A stretch of DNA of 64,000 bases from Palsa-1248 sp963737835. GTDB lineage: Bacteria; Gemmatimonadota; Gemmatimonadetes; Gemmatimonadales; Gemmatimonadaceae. Within the stretch, counting starts at the first letter, position 1. Each line of letters begins with the position of its first letter. The stretch is from contig CAVTUH010000003.1 of NCBI GenBank assembly GCA_963737835.1, positions 427,577 through 491,576 on the forward strand, in the 5' to 3' direction. Below the pieces are notes generated by a model. It was given only the letters and a program-made list of their open reading frames with translations, searched no databases and was not told the DNA's origin. Shown piece by piece: positions 52,429 to 61,845 of this stretch. The position numbers and the translations under genes were made by a program.

Positions 52429-54027
52429 TCACGCGCCACCGTTGGTGTATTGGCTGAACCTAAAGACCACGAACTCCGCGGGTTTCACCGGAGCGAGCCC
52501 GACATCGATATACAGCTGGCCGCGGTCGCGGACGTCCGGAGGATTGTTTTCCGCGTCGCACTTGACGAAGAACGCTTCGCCCGCCGTCGCGCCAAACAGC
52601 GCGCCGTCGCGCCATACGCCAGTGAGGAACGCACTGACATCACGGCGTGCGCGCGCCCAGAGATCGGCGTCGTTGGGTTCGAACACCACCCACTGTGTCC
52701 CACGCTCGATGGAAGCCTCGACGTAGTTGAACAACCGCCGTACGTTGACATAACGCCACGCCGGGTCGCTCGAGAGGGTGCGCGCACCCCATACCCGAAC
52801 GCCACGACCGGGGAACGTACGGATGCAATTGATGCCGCTCGGATTGAGCGTGTCCTGCTCGCCTTTGGTGATCTGGCTCGTCGCGCCGAGCGCCCCACGC
52901 ACCACTTCATTGGCTGGCGCTTTGTGCACGCCACGCTCGTTGTCGCTGCGGGCGTAAATCCCGGCGATATGGCCACAGGGAGGCACCTCGACCGCCTCGC
53001 CGTCCGGACCATCGACTTTGATCCACGGATAGTAGAGGGCCGCGAATTTCGAGTCGAAGTTCGAGTCCCGCTCGCGCCACCGTTTGACTTCCTGCGGTGT
53101 CATCCCTGGCGGCGCGTCGAGGATGGCGACCCGGTTGCCCGTGCGCTCGGAGTGAGCAATCATCGCGAGTTGCACGGCCTTGATCTTCTCGAGGGCATCC
53201 TTCCGCGCCTCATCGCCCTCGCTCGTCTTGTACGTGAACGCCGAGTACAGGTCGGGGCAGCACACCATCGTGACATCTTCCGCGATCTCCAGACCTTCGA
53301 TCCCGGATCGCTCGGTGACATCTCCGACGAAGTGCGTCGATTGCACGTGCGGTACGACGGCCGTCTGCTCGTTCGCCTTGAGCGTGTAGGTGCCGAACCC
53401 CGGCGTGCGCTCGATCAGTGATCCTGGCCCGGGGAGCTCGAGCAACTGGACGAGTTGACTCGTCTGCGTCACGGTCTCCACCACATTCCGCCCGCCGCGC
53501 TTGGCGAGGGTCACGTTCTCGAAGGTCTCCTGCTTGTCCCCCTGCTTCACCTTGAAAGTGAACGTGCCTTCCGGCTGATCGTCGCCAGTCGGAGGGTTGA
53601 CCTCGATCTGGATATCTGAGGTGGGGGTGCCCTTCGGCGAGACGCTGAGCGCCGCGAGCTGTTTGCCTGACCGACCCGGCAGTTGGAGCGTCGCTCGCTT
53701 GGCCGCGCCATCCGCTTTGCCCCCGCTCGCGCCGTTGGACGCGACCACTCGATCCACGTAGCAGCGGCCACCACCGTTCAGGAAATACCCGTAAACAGCA
53801 TGAGACAGAAACGCGCCAGGAAGGTGCGGATTGCGGCGGCCACCCTCTTCGACAGCTCCAAAGGTCTCGACATACTGAGACCAGTTCGTGATGAGCGTGG
53901 GCTCATTGGCGGGTCCGGCGGGCGCGAACCCGACGAACGCGGCCATCGCCGTCCCCACGCCCTCGATCGGACGCGTGCCGCTGTTGACTTCCTGGATGTA
54001 GACGCCGGGCGAGAGGTACTCGGGCAT
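52429..54027 (-). CDS. Contractile tail sheath protein (Afp2-4-like)
   Basis: 532 residues. The N-terminus PEYLSPGVYIQEVNSGTRPI and IEGVGTAMAAFVGFAPAGPANEP is diagnostic of eCIS/phage sheaths, as are DAPPGMTPQEVKRWRE and WVVFEPNDADLWARARRDVSAFL. It ends with VGLAPVKPAEFVVFRFSQY. Residues about 100-250 form the variable surface domain. Only one sheath gene is present, as in reduced eCIS types, whereas Afp has three. Confidence 0.96.
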   Translation of the reverse strand: MPEYLSPGVYIQEVNSGTRPIEGVGTAMAAFVGFAPAGPANEPTLITNWSQYVETFGAVEEGGRRNPHLPGAFLSHAVYGYFLNGGGRCYVDRVVASNGASGGKADGAAKRATLQLPGRSGKQLAALSVSPKGTPTSDIQIEVNPPTGDDQPEGTFTFKVKQGDKQETFENVTLAKRGGRNVVETVTQTSQLVQLLELPGPGSLIERTPGFGTYTLKANEQTAVVPHVQSTHFVGDVTERSGIEGLEIAEDVTMVCCPDLYSAFTYKTSEGDEARKDALEKIKAVQLAMIAHSERTGNRVAILDAPPGMTPQEVKRWRERDSNFDSKFAALYYPWIKVDGPDGEAVEVPPCGHIAGIYARSDNERGVHKAPANEVVRGALGATSQITKGEQDTLNPSGINCIRTFPGRGVRVWGARTLSSDPAWRYVNVRRLFNYVEASIERGTQWVVFEPNDADLWARARRDVSAFLTGVWRDGALFGATAGEAFFVKCDAENNPPDVRDRGQLYIDVGLAPVKPAEFVVFRFSQYTNGGA

Positions 54028-54082
54028 GCGACACTCCTTGAGCGTGGAAGGTGAGCGAGCGAATCAAGTCAAGATTGTGACG

Positions 54083-54901
54083 TTAATCGACTACGACTTC
54101 ATACGACGGCGAAGGCACCGCAATCTCCACGAGCCGCGGATGCCCACCCGGAGGCGTGATCCGCAACTTGATGGGTCCAGACGGAACATCGACCAACGTG
54201 AACTGTCCGCTCGAGTCGGTCACGACGGCCTCGCGCACGTGTCCGTCGAGTGCGACCCGCGCCCCTCCGACCTCCTGCCCCTTTCGGTTGCGGACACGTC
54301 CACCGATGTGCGTGTACGACTCCAGCGGCCGACTGGGGTCCGACGTGCGTTCGTAGCGGGCGGTGCGCGTCAACACGAGTGGCGCGCTGATCGTCACGTC
54401 GAGATCGATCGGCACCGTGACCACATAGAGCAGAGCCGGCCGCGGGCTCTCCTCGAGCGCAGTCCAAATCTCACCGAGCTCCCTGCCCTCGTCAGGGGTT
54501 TTGATTTGGGCCGTGACCGGCGGGTCGAGCGCCCGAATCGACGCCGGAACGATATCGGCCGGTAGCTCGGCATGCTTCAGCAACGTGACAAGCGTGCGCC
54601 ACAAGAGGAGATGCTCATCTTCCGGCACCGTGGTCAGTGCGGTCACCATGTAGCGCAGATCGAACCGTCGCGGTGGCACCCGGTACGTCGCCCTGCCGTT
54701 CGCGCGATTGCTCTGCAAGTTCGTGTTCCGCAGCTCCGTGTTTTCTCGCACGTCATAGAGGAAGAGATCGACCGTCGGACGAGTGAGCGTCGATACCCAC
54801 GCGTGGCGCGGTGCATCGAAGCGCACGTCGACGTCTTCCGCCGGGATCATACCTTTGACGCGCAACAGTTGCGTCAAGGCGTCGTGGAGATCAGCGAGCA
54901 T
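54083..54901 (-). CDS. DUF4255 sheath-terminator (Afp16-like) with added Ig-like domain
   Basis: 272 residues, start ATG 54901. Residues 1-180 are DUF4255 (LADLHDALTQLLRVKG, VDLFLYDVRENTELRN, DLRYMVTALTTVPEDEHLLL), the cap that ends tube and sheath growth. Residues about 190-272 add a CarboxypepD-like Ig fold (RVRNRKGQEVGGARVALDG, FTLVDVPSGPIKLRITPPG) not found in Afp16. It is the second DUF4255 copy in the operon and lies next to the sheath gene. Confidence 0.88.
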   Translation of the reverse strand: MLADLHDALTQLLRVKGMIPAEDVDVRFDAPRHAWVSTLTRPTVDLFLYDVRENTELRNTNLQSNRANGRATYRVPPRRFDLRYMVTALTTVPEDEHLLLWRTLVTLLKHAELPADIVPASIRALDPPVTAQIKTPDEGRELGEIWTALEESPRPALLYVVTVPIDLDVTISAPLVLTRTARYERTSDPSRPLESYTHIGGRVRNRKGQEVGGARVALDGHVREAVVTDSSGQFTLVDVPSGPIKLRITPPGGHPRLVEIAVPSPSYEVVVD

Positions 54902-54956
54902 CGACCCATCCTGCCGTCTCGGCGTCGGTGAGCGGACGTTCGAGCTTGGCGTATTC

Positions 54957-56900
54957 TCAATGCGCTGCATGCAGGACATGGCTCATCCGCACGGGTTCGT
55001 GCAGATCGGCCGCGAGGAACGCGGCATTCAGCGCAATGCTGCGGATGTTGCCCCCCGCCACAGTCAGTTGGGCGAGGTGATCCACATCGAGCCCCTCGAG
55101 AGGTGTTGCGCCCGGAAAGACGCGTCGCCAGATAGCGGCGCGTTGCGCTTCATCGGGAAACGGAAACTGCACGACAAAGCGCAGTCGTCGGAGAAACGCC
55201 GCGTCGAGCGCGCTTTTCAGATTCGTCGTAAGAATGGCGAGCCCGCCGTAGCTCTCCATGCGTTGCAGCAGGTAGCTGATCTCGATGTTGGCGTACCGAT
55301 CGTGGCTGTCCTTCACCTCGCTGCGCTTTCCGAACAGCGCATCAGCCTCGTCGAAGAGCAGGATCGCCCCGCCTTCCTCTGCGGCGTCGAAGATGGAGCG
55401 CAGGTTCTTCTCCGTCTCTCCAATGTACTTACTCACGACCGCTGACAGATCGATACGATAGAGATCCAGCCGGAGCTCGTTAGCGAGCACCTCGGCCGCC
55501 ATCGTTTTGCCGGTACCGCTCGCCCCGGCAAACAACGCACTTGTCCCAAGCCCGCGATTGCCCTGGTCAGCGAATCCCCATCTCTCGTATACTGTCGCGC
55601 GGTGTCGCACGTGCACTGCCATCTCACGCAACATCTCCCGCTGCGCCTCGGGCAGGACCAACGAATCCCACGTTGCTTTGCTCTCAATGCGCTGAGCCAG
55701 ATCGTCCATGCGGGGGCGCGCCTGGATGCGACAGGAGTCCCAGAGCGCCACATCGGCGCCGAGCGTCGGCTGTGACGCGAGCCGGCCCGTCGCGTCCAGC
55801 GCAGCGGAGCGGATCGCCTGGCTGCTGAGCGCAAAATGCGACACCAGATCATCGAGATGCCCATTGAGGCGGGCCGCGCTCTCACCCAGCACCTGACGCC
55901 ACGCGAGGCGTTGCTCGGCCGGCACAGGCTTGCTCACCGGAATGACCATCGTCGGCCGGGCGCCGACGTTGCGGCGTTCCGCGGCCGCGACAACCACGAC
56001 TCCCCGGCATTGCTCGAGGATTCGCCCGACCAGCAATGGACGAACACGCTCCCCGCCCACGACCGCACCGAAGTCCACCAGCAGCGCACAGCCTGTCAGC
56101 GCGGCCTCGCGCTCCCAGCACCTGATCAGATGATCGATCTCGGTCACCTGCGTCGGCAGCGCGTCGACCAGCAATGACCACGCGGTCAGCTCTACGCGTC
56201 GGCACGCGGCAGCGGCAATGATGGGGACGTCGCCGCCTGTGTCGCCGCAGAGTTGCACGATCGGTATGGCTCCGCGCGGGGCGGATGTCGTCCAGACGCT
56301 GACGATCTGATCGACGATCCGCTCCTGCGATGGCAGGAGTGGCGCGTCGACGGTAATGCGCTCGAAGATGCCATTGAGACGCTCGTCGCGCCCGGGCACG
56401 CCCGCAAGAAAATGGAGAACACGTTCGTCGACCCGAAGGGGGGCGGTCGTGAGCCCGCGCCCACTCCCGAGCGTGACGAGCTGCCATCGACGCAACGGCG
56501 CTCCAGGTGCCAGTGCGCTCCAGTGCGCGTCCGGCAGCGCCGCAAGTGCGAGCCCGAACGTCGGCCCATCGCTCTCGGACTTGCCTTGACCGAGCGCGCA
56601 CAGTGACGCAAATCGCGCGTCCAGCTCGACGCCGGCGCACATCACAAGGACCGCGCGCTCAAAGGTCGACAGCCCGAATTTCGCACACAGTCGAGCGAGC
56701 GCCGCGCGATCGCTGGCGGCGGTCGTCGAATCTGGGCGCTCAGTCGCGAGCGCAGCGGCCGACGGACCGTGGGCGAGCTCCGACGGCACCGGATGGCCAG
56801 TAACCCGTTCCACGTGCCGACACAACGCGGCGTGTACCTCTGCGACGGCTGCGGCAAGGGCACGCTGGTTTTCGGCCACCCAGTCAGCCGGAAGACTCAT
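54957..56900 (-). CDS. AAA+ ATPase (Afp15-like)
   Basis: 647 residues. The C-terminal AAA+ domain has Walker A GASGTGKT, Walker B AILLFDEADALFG, sensor-like LAILTTNLKSALDAAF and an arginine-finger region RRLRFVVQFPFPD. The N-terminal 400 residues carry a degenerate second ATPase-like half. This ATPase is a constant member of eCIS loci and is needed for particle assembly. Its start overlaps the stop of the first DUF4255 gene (ATGA). Confidence 0.95.
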   Translation of the reverse strand: MSLPADWVAENQRALAAAVAEVHAALCRHVERVTGHPVPSELAHGPSAAALATERPDSTTAASDRAALARLCAKFGLSTFERAVLVMCAGVELDARFASLCALGQGKSESDGPTFGLALAALPDAHWSALAPGAPLRRWQLVTLGSGRGLTTAPLRVDERVLHFLAGVPGRDERLNGIFERITVDAPLLPSQERIVDQIVSVWTTSAPRGAIPIVQLCGDTGGDVPIIAAAACRRVELTAWSLLVDALPTQVTEIDHLIRCWEREAALTGCALLVDFGAVVGGERVRPLLVGRILEQCRGVVVVAAAERRNVGARPTMVIPVSKPVPAEQRLAWRQVLGESAARLNGHLDDLVSHFALSSQAIRSAALDATGRLASQPTLGADVALWDSCRIQARPRMDDLAQRIESKATWDSLVLPEAQREMLREMAVHVRHRATVYERWGFADQGNRGLGTSALFAGASGTGKTMAAEVLANELRLDLYRIDLSAVVSKYIGETEKNLRSIFDAAEEGGAILLFDEADALFGKRSEVKDSHDRYANIEISYLLQRMESYGGLAILTTNLKSALDAAFLRRLRFVVQFPFPDEAQRAAIWRRVFPGATPLEGLDVDHLAQLTVAGGNIRSIALNAAFLAADLHEPVRMSHVLHAAH

Positions 56901-57538
56901 CGGGCTGCCGGCTGACGCCGTGCGGCTGACGGAGCGCGGACAGCTGGCTCGCTGCCGCCAATCATGATGGCGGACACCCTATACGTGGCGGACAGATGGT
57001 ACTTCGCCTGCAAGGCGGACCACACCTTCGACACGGCGTCGGCGTTCATGAACTCTGGTTCGATCGTCAACCGCTCGAAGCCGTCCGCAACATCCGGTGC
57101 ACTGACCGCCGCGAGCGGTGCAGCGACGACACGTTTGTCCCGCGCCTGACCCAGGGGCGATAACACCGACCGGATTCTGGCTTGGTCGAGCACTGGCGAG
57201 TCTTGCAACGCCGCAATTGCATGTCCTAAGAGGATTTCGGCCTGTAGGTCCTGGGCGCCATATGCGGTGACCAGGTAATGCAAGTCCAGCGCAAGACCGG
57301 CCGACACGCCGATTCGATCGCGACCGTTGCCGCCGAGTCCCACGCGCGGTGTGACGAGATACAAAAACAGATTCAGTTGCGGGCGTTCATCTTCGCCACT
57401 CGCTATGCGGTCCGGAGCGAGCGCGGAAACGATGGCATCGGCTCCGACCAGGCTACTGATGCCCGCCGAGGCGATCCCGTTCTCCAGCAGGCGTTTGAGC
57501 AGTGCCGTGACTGCTCCGAGTGCGAGCGCTCCGCCCAT
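56897..57538 (-). CDS. DUF4255 protein, first gene of the injection-system operon (Afp16-like)
   Basis: 213 residues. DUF4255 motifs: ALALGAVTALLKRLLENGI, PQLNLFLYLVTPRVGLGGNG, LDLHYLVTAYGAQDLQAEIL and LTIEPEFMNADAVSKVWSALQ. It has no Ig extension, unlike the second copy, and ends in a basic Ala/Arg tail. The canonical cap is one protein; two versions may form a mixed cap or serve different stages. It opens the operon, which runs to 36019. Confidence 0.9.
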   Translation of the reverse strand: MGGALALGAVTALLKRLLENGIASAGISSLVGADAIVSALAPDRIASGEDERPQLNLFLYLVTPRVGLGGNGRDRIGVSAGLALDLHYLVTAYGAQDLQAEILLGHAIAALQDSPVLDQARIRSVLSPLGQARDKRVVAAPLAAVSAPDVADGFERLTIEPEFMNADAVSKVWSALQAKYHLSATYRVSAIMIGGSEPAVRAPSAARRQPAAR

Positions 57539-58078
57539 ACGAACACCCCGTTACCGACCAACTCGAGCGCGATATCTGTCGCCTGCCAACCAGAAGGAAG
57601 CAGGCTCATGAGTAACAACGCGTGGTGAGCTTTCCACCAACCAGCAGGGTCGCCTGCGTTGGGGCCGCTACGCTAACGCCGCCCGCCGCCGAAGTAAACC
57701 CCCCAGCTGGCTTCGGTGAAAACCGACCGACTTCATCAAACGAAAACCGCGCCCCGAACCCGTCAGAGCGCGACGGAGAGTCTCGAAGTCGGGGCGACAC
57801 CGCCAACCGAACCACCGGCCCCTGCGACCGCAACTCATTGCTTGCATGTGGGTTGTGACGTTCGAAGCTCCGTAGGTGGGTGTCGCCTTTGCCAACTGAT
57901 TTCCGTTTCTCCTTTAGCACACCTTGTTCGGTCAGTCCGGGCACCGAGCTGAGCAGTGGTGGCAGGAAGGCGCGCTTCAAATAAGTAAGCGCTTCTCTGT
58001 TGCCAACGGCTCAGGGGCCCATATCGTAGTGAGACGTCAGCGTGGACGTCGCGGTCGCCCAGCCAATGAGGGTTTCTC
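57539..58078. other. Divergent regulatory region of the injection-system locus
   Basis: 540 bases between the first operon gene (leftward) and the DUF4157 gene (rightward). It should carry promoters for both. One leftward frame of 124 codons (57980-57606) is open but has no family features, and I do not call it. No clear -35/-10 pair or operator palindrome is evident by eye. Confidence 0.5.
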
Positions 58079-60260
58079 ATGCAGCGTATCCGGAGTCGCC
58101 GGGAAAGAGGTGACCGATCTGAGCAGACACATCGGTCACTCGCGGAGCAGGTGCGCCCGACAACAAGCAAGGCCGTCGCGAGGACCGGTTCGTCGAGCAC
58201 CTCGGCACAACGCGAGCAGGTTTCCATCGTTGCCGTCGAAAGTGGACACGACTTCGCCGACCTGGCGATTCTGCCACCTCGTGTCGATGCATTCTCCCGA
58301 TGCCTTGTCGTCCGACGCGGCAGGTGGCAGCCAACTGCCAGACACTCTCCGAGCGAAATTCGAGGGATCCTTAGGCATTGATCTCTCGCCCGTACGGATC
58401 CATGCTGACACCGCGTCCGGCGAGGCCGCTGATTCAATGCGGGCGCGCGCCGTCGCCGCTGGGGATCACGTCCACTTCGCAGCGGGAGAGTACCAGCCCG
58501 GGTCGCGAGCAGGCCAGGAGCTCTTGGCCCACGAGCTCGTACATGTGGCGCAGCAGAAAGGCGCAACCGGGCTCGCTGGCGCGGGCGAGCAGGTGGCTCC
58601 GTCGCCGGCGCTGGAAACAGAAGCTGATGCTCTAGCGCCCAGTGTCGTGCAGGGGGCTGCGGTTCATCCTTCCGCGGCTCCTCAGGTTGCGGTGGCGACC
58701 AAGCCCAAGGAGCGCAACCAAGCCGCTGAGATCGAGGCGAGGGCCGATGAGAGAGAGCAGGTAGATCAAGCGAGCCAACTCACGGGCAGTAAAGCAGCGG
58801 ACCTCAACACGTTGACCGCCAGCACGGTGAGTGACGCTGATGGAGCGCAAGACGAGCTGCAAAAGATCAAGCAAGGGGACGAGACACTGAGGACGGCGAT
58901 CGGGACGTCGGCCTTCGCGGGGATGGGAGAGGTGGACAAGCACACTCTCGAGGACAACAGACTTGCCGAGGCGGAGCTCGGGCAGTTCCTCGCCGAGTCC
59001 GGCATTCAAAGCACATCGCTCGGCAACTTTCAGCAGCAGTATCAGAGGCTAGCGATGGATCTGGATCGCCTGGACGCAATGTCCACGACGTTGCCCATAT
59101 CCGACCCCGGCGGGAGCGGCGGTAAGACCGCCGAGAATCTCGTCAACATGGAGAAGCTGAAGGAGGCAGATCGCGCCAGGATGGCCGCAGATACCGATAA
59201 CCCGGATGCCGTAGCGAGCGGGCCCCTCGCGGTCAAGAAGGCGGAAGTGCGACAGTGGAAGGACAAGATGATTCAGGCGTCCAGCGGCATGCAGGGAGCC
59301 GAGCGGGCGATGGCGCAAAAGGCGTACGAGTATCAAGCCCAGGTGGACAATATCGCTGCCGGCCTGACGCCGCGGGACGCTCCCGAGGCCCAGAAAAAGC
59401 TCGAGTCGCTGCAAGCCCGCTTGGAGAAGATCAAAGGGTACGCCAAGATGTGCACGGGCTTCGCTACCAAGGCGCTCGGTGGCTACATTGGGACGGCCGC
59501 GGGCACGCTGGTGGAGCAGACGGCGGAAGAAAGCGGTATCGGAGTCGCCGAAAAGCACGCGAAGGACTTAGGAGACAAGGTAAAGGACAAAGTCTCCGAC
59601 TCCGTTCCTGACCTCGCGAACGACTTCGTCGGCTATCTGGCGACGCTTCCGTGGCAGAGCGACCTGGCGCTTGCAGAGGCCGACGCGCAGGCTGCACTGG
59701 CCGAGCAGCAGTTCCATGAAAAGCAACAGCAGATAAACACGCTGACAGCGCTCAAGCTGGACATGCAGAACGCGGTAAGCAATTACCTCAACATCGCGTC
59801 GTCGCTTGAACACGCCAAGGCGATGGTGAGGCGGACCATGATGGAAACCGGTCGGGTGGCGGACAGGAGTGGCCATGGACACGAACACAAATGGGAAGCG
59901 CTCGCCGCGTTCTACGCCGAATCGGAGACCTACCTGGCTCAGTCGCGGGCCACGATCGACGTCGGCCACAATGAAATGGCGCAGGCGGATCGCGTCGGCG
60001 GGGAGCGCTCCAAACTCGCAACGGGTGGCGAGGGAGGCGTTCGTTGGTGGTCGGCTCGAGAACAGAAGCGAGTTGCGACGGATAGCTATAAGTGGGTGCT
60101 GGATGAACACCCGGTGCGATTCTTCGATCGATCGGTGACAGATGACCAAGGCCGCGACGAAGGCATCGCCACTGACATAGCGCGCCTCGAGGCAAACGGT
60201 AAATGGGTCCAGGCGTTTCGGGATCGCTTGGCGAAGGAGTTTTCGGGGCTCAGAGAGTAG
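58079..60260 (+). pseudogene. DUF4157 protein divergent from the operon, apparent frameshift near the N-terminus
   Basis: The ATG at 58079 follows GAGGG at good spacing and reads MQRIRSRRERGDRSEQTHRS to SGHDFADLAILPP, the usual leader wording of eCIS DUF4157 proteins. The domain itself (SQLPDTLRAKFEGSLGIDLS, VRIHAD, LLAHELVHVAQQ with HExxH) is in another frame, joined by an indel between about 58270 and 58300. An ATG at 58288 would give the second part alone (657 residues). Beyond the domain lie long helical and coiled-coil stretches (about 58690-59760) with a Gly/Ala-rich segment (FATKALGGYIGTAAGTLVEQ) that may cross membranes, and a C-terminal region of unknown type. A cargo or effector role is inferred. 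Confidence 0.75.
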
Positions 60261-60449
60261 AGACATCGTGTCGGGCTGCCGAGTCCAGTTGCGATTGTAC
60301 TAACGAGAACCGAAAACGTGTAGAGGAACGGAAACGACGCCGTGTCTACCTCGACGCTGCGTCCAGGCTGTGTCATATTGAACGCCCCACGACGGGGTCT
60401 GTCGTGCAACCAGTCAAGACCGCGTCGACGCCACCCCTCGGAGAGTCGC

Positions 60450-61820
60450 ATGCCCAACCTCACCCGGCAGATCCACCGTCCCCTCCTGGCATGCGCGATG
60501 GTCCTCGCTGGATGTAGCAGCTCGGGCTCAAAGCCGACCGGCCCAACCGGCCCCTCTGGAAGCACCGGCAATCTCACGGTCACGATCACCCCTGCCGATG
60601 GGTCGACCCCTTCGGTCACCATTACTGGTCCGAACTCGTACAGCAAGAGGATCGCCGCGACCCAAACGCTCAATGACTTACCAACCGGGCAATACGACGT
60701 CACCGCCGACTCTGCGCTGGTCGCCGACTCAGTCGTCGGCAACATCATCGACACGGCGTCCGTCAGCGGCAGCCCGGCAACGCTCTCCTCAAACAACACG
60801 TCGACGGTGACCGTGACATATGCCCGTGAGCGCCGCGTCGGTGGATTGTGGATCGGCAACCAAGGGCATTCGACGATCCCCGAGCTCTCGTCCGACCAGC
60901 TGCGCCACAGCGGCTCGCCCACTCCGGCCGATACGCTTGTCACTGCGGTCGGCGGACCCGCCGGACTCGCACTGGACAGCCAAGGGAACATGTGGGTGTC
61001 GAGCATCCCGATCGGACGCGGCGATACGATCGCAATGTACACGCCGGCGGCCCGCAACGCGGGCGGCACGAGCGCGGCATCTCGACTGCTGATCAGCACC
61101 GCGATCAACAACGCTCAGACGATCGCATTCGACAACTCAGGGAACCTGTGGATGGCCAACTGCGGTCTGAGTCAATTGATCAAGTTCTCGGCCAGCCAGC
61201 TGAGTGCTGGTGGCACCCAAACGCCGTCAGTCACCGTCACGACGAGTCCGATCGTGATGTGCCCCTACGCCCTGGCCTTCGATAACTCCGGAGACCTGTG
61301 GGTCACCGACGGCGACTTGGGGCACATCGCCAAGTATGCCGCCGCGCAACTGACGAGCCCTGGCAACCCGACGCCCGTTGACACCGTCGGATCGCAGAGC
61401 GGGTCGCTCAGCTCTCCAGAGGGGCTCGCATTCGACGCGAACGGCAACCTGTGGGTAGCCAACGACGGGGCGCCGACCGTCGTCGAGTATACGCCGGGCC
61501 AACTCGCCGCGCAGGGCGCCCCAACGCCGAACGTGACCATCACGATTCCGGGATCGGAGCCGCGGGGGATCGCCTTCGACAAGCGTGGCACGCTATGGGT
61601 CGCCAACGATGCCAACGCCGCCATCTACGGGTTCACGAGCGGTCAGATCGCGTCGAGCGGCTCCCCGACGCCCGCCGTCGCCGATACGATCACGCTGAAC
61701 AACGGGCTCACACCGCAGCAGATCGTCTTCGACCCGTTTGCGAGTGCGTCCGGCCCGTCCAGCGCTCGGGTACGCCCACCTCCGCCGACGACAGCAGCCG
61801 CGTTACGCCGCCGTCCGTAG
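60450..61820 (+). CDS. NHL/SMP-30-like beta-propeller lipoprotein
   Basis: 456 residues; GGAGAG precedes the ATG at 60450. The signal ends with lipobox LAGC (CAMVLAGCSSSGS). After a Gly/Pro/Thr-rich spacer and an Ig-like stretch (residues about 40-125) come repeats of LAFDxxGNLWVAN form (LALDSQGNMWVSS, IAFDNSGNLWMAN, LAFDNSGDLWVTD, LAFDANGNLWVAN, IAFDKRGTLWVAN), one propeller. Such proteins bind ligands or proteins at the cell surface. It is downstream of the DUF4157 gene in the same direction, but a link is not shown. Confidence 0.82.
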   Translation: MPNLTRQIHRPLLACAMVLAGCSSSGSKPTGPTGPSGSTGNLTVTITPADGSTPSVTITGPNSYSKRIAATQTLNDLPTGQYDVTADSALVADSVVGNIIDTASVSGSPATLSSNNTSTVTVTYARERRVGGLWIGNQGHSTIPELSSDQLRHSGSPTPADTLVTAVGGPAGLALDSQGNMWVSSIPIGRGDTIAMYTPAARNAGGTSAASRLLISTAINNAQTIAFDNSGNLWMANCGLSQLIKFSASQLSAGGTQTPSVTVTTSPIVMCPYALAFDNSGDLWVTDGDLGHIAKYAAAQLTSPGNPTPVDTVGSQSGSLSSPEGLAFDANGNLWVANDGAPTVVEYTPGQLAAQGAPTPNVTITIPGSEPRGIAFDKRGTLWVANDANAAIYGFTSGQIASSGSPTPAVADTITLNNGLTPQQIVFDPFASASGPSSARVRPPPPTTAAALRRRP

Positions 61821-61845
61821 TCGCGTTCGGTGACGAGCCCTTCGG

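Noticed and set aside
57606..57980. Leftward frame of 124 codons in front of the injection-system operon
   Set aside because: No ribosome binding site or recognisable domain; lies where promoters are expected.
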